6,297 nucleotides of DNA, from contig CAYWNA010000436.1 of assembly GCA_964459305.1 (NCBI GenBank), positions 1-6,297 of the forward strand. Direction: 5' to 3'. Made by a program: the position numbers and the translations under genes. Origin of the DNA: CAYWNA01 sp964459305 (GTDB lineage: Bacteria > Planctomycetota > Planctomycetia > Pirellulales > Pirellulaceae). Below are positions 4,185-6,297 of the stretch, one piece after another. Every line of letters begins with the position of its first letter. Position 1 is the stretch's first letter. Under the pieces are notes generated by a model that had not been told where the DNA came from, made no database searches, and was given only the letters and a program-made list of their open reading frames with translations.

Positions 4185-5843
4185 ATGTTACGTTTTCCAC
4201 TGCCGGTGCTCGTTTGGGCGAGCCTGGTTCTTACCGTGCAAGCCGAGGATGCACAGACCGCTCGTACCCAAACGCGACGGCCGAATATCCTGTGGCTGAT
4301 CGCAGACAACATTGGCCCGGACTTGGGCTGCTACGGGACCGAGTTGGTCAAGACGTCGCGACTCGATGGACTGGCCGCTCAGGGGATGCGCTACACCGCG
4401 GCGTTCAGCACCGTGCCGATCTGTGCTCCCAGCCGGTCGGCGTTCGTGACCGGCATGTATGCAACGAGCATCGACGCGCAGAACATGCGTCAGCATCGGC
4501 ACGACCACTTCCATCTGCCTAACGGGGTTCGCCCCATCATGCACCGGCTGATCGACGCCGGCTACTACACGGCCAACATCCGGACATTGGGCGGGAAGAT
4601 GGTCGGCAATTGCAAGATCGATTACAACTTCGAGATCCAAGGACCGGTGCTACGCGAAACGGCCGCGGACAAGCGTCGCCGCCAGGAGGCCGAGCAGGCG
4701 CCCGAAGGCCGTACGGTCGATTCGCGCGTCCAGGACGTCGAGAATGAAATCCGCCTGTTTCACACCGACGACTGGGACGATCTGAAAGAGCATCAACCGT
4801 TCTTCGCGCAAGTGAACTTCCCCATCGCCGAACGTCCCGGCCGGGAACGCGGACCGGGACACGGCTGGATGGGTTCCAGCAGCGCGCCGGCTTTCGGCAC
4901 GCAGGTGCACCCGAACGTCGTTGATCCTGCCAAGGTGACGCTGCCACCCTACTACCCCGACCACCCTATTGCTCGGAAAGACTGGGCCGGATATCTCGAC
5001 TGCATTTGCGGCCTGGACCAGCGGGTGGGCGAGATCCTCGATCAACTGGCGGCCGATGGATTGGCCGACGACACGATTGTCGTGTTCTTCGCCGACCAGG
5101 GACGTCTTGCAGTTCGTGGGATCGGCTGGTGTTACGATTCCGGCAACCACCTGCCGCTGATCATCCGCTGGCCCGAGAATCTCACCCGGCCGCCCCAATA
5201 TCGCCCTGGAGCGGTCGACGACCAGCTCGTCAGCCTCCTGGATCTTACCGCCACGACGCTGGGCTTCGCGGGCGTGACAAAACCGGCGGGAATGCAAAGC
5301 CAGGTCTTCCTCGGCCCAAAGGCCGATCCGCCGCGCCGCTACGTGTTCACCCACCGCGACCGGCACGACGAGGTGGTGCAGCGGGTCCGCAGCGTCCGGT
5401 CCGATCGCTACCGGTACATCCGCAACTACATCCCCCAGCGCCCGTTCATGTTCTACCACGGTCACCAACGCGCGATGTATCCGGTGGTCTCGCTGCTGGA
5501 TCGGTTACACGAGGAAGGCAAGCTGAACGCCGTGCAGGCGCAACTCATGGCCCCCCGTCTGCCGGAGGAAGAGCTTTTCGATTTGAAGAACGACCCTCAT
5601 GAGATCAGAAACCTGGTAGGCTCGGACGATCCGGAACACCGGCGAGTGCTACACCAACTCCGCGGCGCGCTGGACGACTGGATCGAAGAAACGGGCGACC
5701 GAGGCATGCATGCTGAGCCTCCGGAACTGGTTCAGCAGTGGATGAAGGTGATGTACGACCGCTGGGGCTATCCGCCGGAGGAGCTCAAGCCGCCATACGT
5801 CTATGGCGATCCCTATTGGCCATTGCCTGGACGCACTCGATAA
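4185..5843 (+). CDS. Secreted family S1 (formylglycine-type) sulfatase with divergent active site
   Basis: This is a 552-residue predicted sulfate-ester hydrolase of the alkaline-phosphatase fold, probably acting on a sulfated sugar or glycan in the periplasm or outside. A Sec signal (LPVLVWASLVLTVQA, about residues 6-20, cleavage after Ala20) precedes the sulfatase domain. NILWLIADNIGPDLGCYG (34-51) is the first metal-binding segment, and ICAPSRSAFVTG (79-90) is the CxPSR signature with Cys80 as the formylglycine precursor. TIVVFFADQGR (297-307) and RGIGWCYDSGNHLPLIIRWP (311-330) follow, and ELFDLKNDPHEIRNL (463-477) is the usual C-terminal subdomain motif. Several usual ligands differ: Asn42 for the second Asp, DQG for DHG/DNG (Gln305), Ile313 for the sulfate-binding Lys of RGK, and Glu216 where His is common in the FxxxHxP loop. 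It may be a changed-specificity enzyme or a weak one. It needs a formylglycine-generating enzyme elsewhere. It lies 20 bp before the aminosugar isomerase-like gene, likely co-transcribed. Confidence 0.9.
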   Translation: MLRFPLPVLVWASLVLTVQAEDAQTARTQTRRPNILWLIADNIGPDLGCYGTELVKTSRLDGLAAQGMRYTAAFSTVPICAPSRSAFVTGMYATSIDAQNMRQHRHDHFHLPNGVRPIMHRLIDAGYYTANIRTLGGKMVGNCKIDYNFEIQGPVLRETAADKRRRQEAEQAPEGRTVDSRVQDVENEIRLFHTDDWDDLKEHQPFFAQVNFPIAERPGRERGPGHGWMGSSSAPAFGTQVHPNVVDPAKVTLPPYYPDHPIARKDWAGYLDCICGLDQRVGEILDQLAADGLADDTIVVFFADQGRLAVRGIGWCYDSGNHLPLIIRWPENLTRPPQYRPGAVDDQLVSLLDLTATTLGFAGVTKPAGMQSQVFLGPKADPPRRYVFTHRDRHDEVVQRVRSVRSDRYRYIRNYIPQRPFMFYHGHQRAMYPVVSLLDRLHEEGKLNAVQAQLMAPRLPEEELFDLKNDPHEIRNLVGSDDPEHRRVLHQLRGALDDWIEETGDRGMHAEPPELVQQWMKVMYDRWGYPPEELKPPYVYGDPYWPLPGRTR

Positions 5844-5863
5844 GGAACGAAAGACAGCAAACC

Positions 5864-6297
5864 ATGACAAGACAGCAAGAGATTCGCAAATTGCTGAAGA
5901 TGTCGCGCAAGCAGATGCTCGACCGGGCCGGAAAGCATCTGGTGATCTCGGAGGATATTGACGCACTTCATCAACATTTTGCCGAAGCCATCGCCGACGA
6001 GATCAAGGCAAACAACGCCAAAGGCCGGCCGACGAAGCTGATTCTCCCGGTGGGTCCGGTCGGCCAGTATCCCATTCTGGCCGACATGGTGAACACACAG
6101 CGGATCAGTTTGAAAAACTGTTGGTTCTTCATGATGGACGAGCACTGCGACGACAACGGCATCGCGCTTTCGCCCGACCATCCCTTGAGTTTCCGCCACA
6201 CGTTCAACGAACAGTTTGCTAGCCGCGTCCGGCGCAGATGGATGATCCCGGCGAAACAATTGACCTTCCCCGATCACATCAACGTCCAAACGCTTAG
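5864..6297 (+). CDS. Glucosamine-6-phosphate deaminase/isomerase-like protein (3' end cut by window)
   Basis: The first 144 residues of a NagB/6-phosphogluconolactonase-fold sugar isomerase are present; the frame is open at the window edge. NagB converts glucosamine-6-phosphate to fructose-6-phosphate plus ammonia. Visible are the substrate loop region KLILPVGPVGQYPIL (58-72) and WFFMMDEH (87-94), where Asp92 matches the catalytic Asp72 of NagB (FNMDEY). SPDHPLSFRHTF (103-114) matches the HPQSY stretch. The phosphate-binding TGSTP loop of NagB is replaced by VGPVG, so the phosphate contact or substrate may differ. The catalytic His/Glu region lies beyond the window. The ATG at 5864 is preceded only by a weak AAGGAA (5843-5848); an ATG at 5900 is an alternative. 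It follows the sulfatase by 20 bp, as in a sulfated aminosugar pathway. The family is clear; the exact substrate is not. Confidence 0.82.
   Translation, partial: MTRQQEIRKLLKMSRKQMLDRAGKHLVISEDIDALHQHFAEAIADEIKANNAKGRPTKLILPVGPVGQYPILADMVNTQRISLKNCWFFMMDEHCDDNGIALSPDHPLSFRHTFNEQFASRVRRRWMIPAKQLTFPDHINVQTL

Noticed and set aside
4650..5468. 272-codon minus-strand frame opposite the sulfatase
   Set aside because: Antisense of a well-supported sulfatase with clear motifs; it is a GC-driven shadow.
5813..6289. 158-codon minus-strand frame at the right edge
   Set aside because: It lies opposite the NagB-like gene, whose catalytic motifs are clear on the plus strand.
1..6297. CRISPR array, tRNA or rRNA gene, or phage/defence island
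   Set aside because: No regularly spaced repeats, no tRNA cloverleaf signature, no rRNA-like segment, and no Cas, nuclease, integrase or phage structural motif was seen on either strand.

Overview
The window (about 6.3 kb, GC-rich) looks like a chromosomal piece of a heterotrophic bacterium of the Planctomycetota or a related PVC lineage. This is inferred from a secreted formylglycine-type sulfatase, a RidA protein with a Sec signal peptide, a ROK regulator heading a sugar gene set, and long stretches of decayed, repeat-bearing DNA. No rRNA or housekeeping marker is present, so the taxonomic call is soft.

Left part (1-1190): a gene graveyard. A forward reading frame (about 3-207) and a second forward frame (about 394-618) look like two pieces of one exported-type or beta-rich protein. 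Between them lies about 190 bp with two inverted copies of a 27-bp REP-like stem-loop repeat. At about 618/619 the second piece meets, head-on, the 5' end of a minus-strand gene (816 down to 619). That gene encodes a twin-arginine signal peptide followed by a gamma-glutamyltransferase-like N-terminus. Next comes a truncated, frameshifted IS200-type TnpA relic (about 940-1180) whose HUH motif has lost its first histidine. It ends at the ribosome binding site of the next gene.

Middle part (1191-1993): an intact gene for an exported RidA/YjgF-family protein, then a 362-bp non-coding stretch. The last 160 bp of that stretch is AT-rich and carries two perfect dyads and a good sigma70-type promoter. 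One dyad pair lies over the -10 box and is probably the operator of the downstream ROK regulator.

Right part (about 2024-6297): a same-strand gene set. In order it holds a ROK-family transcriptional regulator (non-kinase by motif), a small transaldolase of the TalC/FSA class, a 38-codon relic that looks like the start of a 4Fe-4S protein, a secreted sulfatase with several unusual active-site residues, and a glucosamine-6-phosphate deaminase-like protein cut by the window edge. The simplest reading is a substrate-induced operon. The sulfatase would act on a sulfated (amino)sugar or glycan outside the cytoplasm, the isomerase/deaminase-like enzyme on the phosphorylated sugar, the transaldolase on the resulting sugar phosphates, and the ROK protein would sense the sugar. 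The substrate cannot be read from the sequence.
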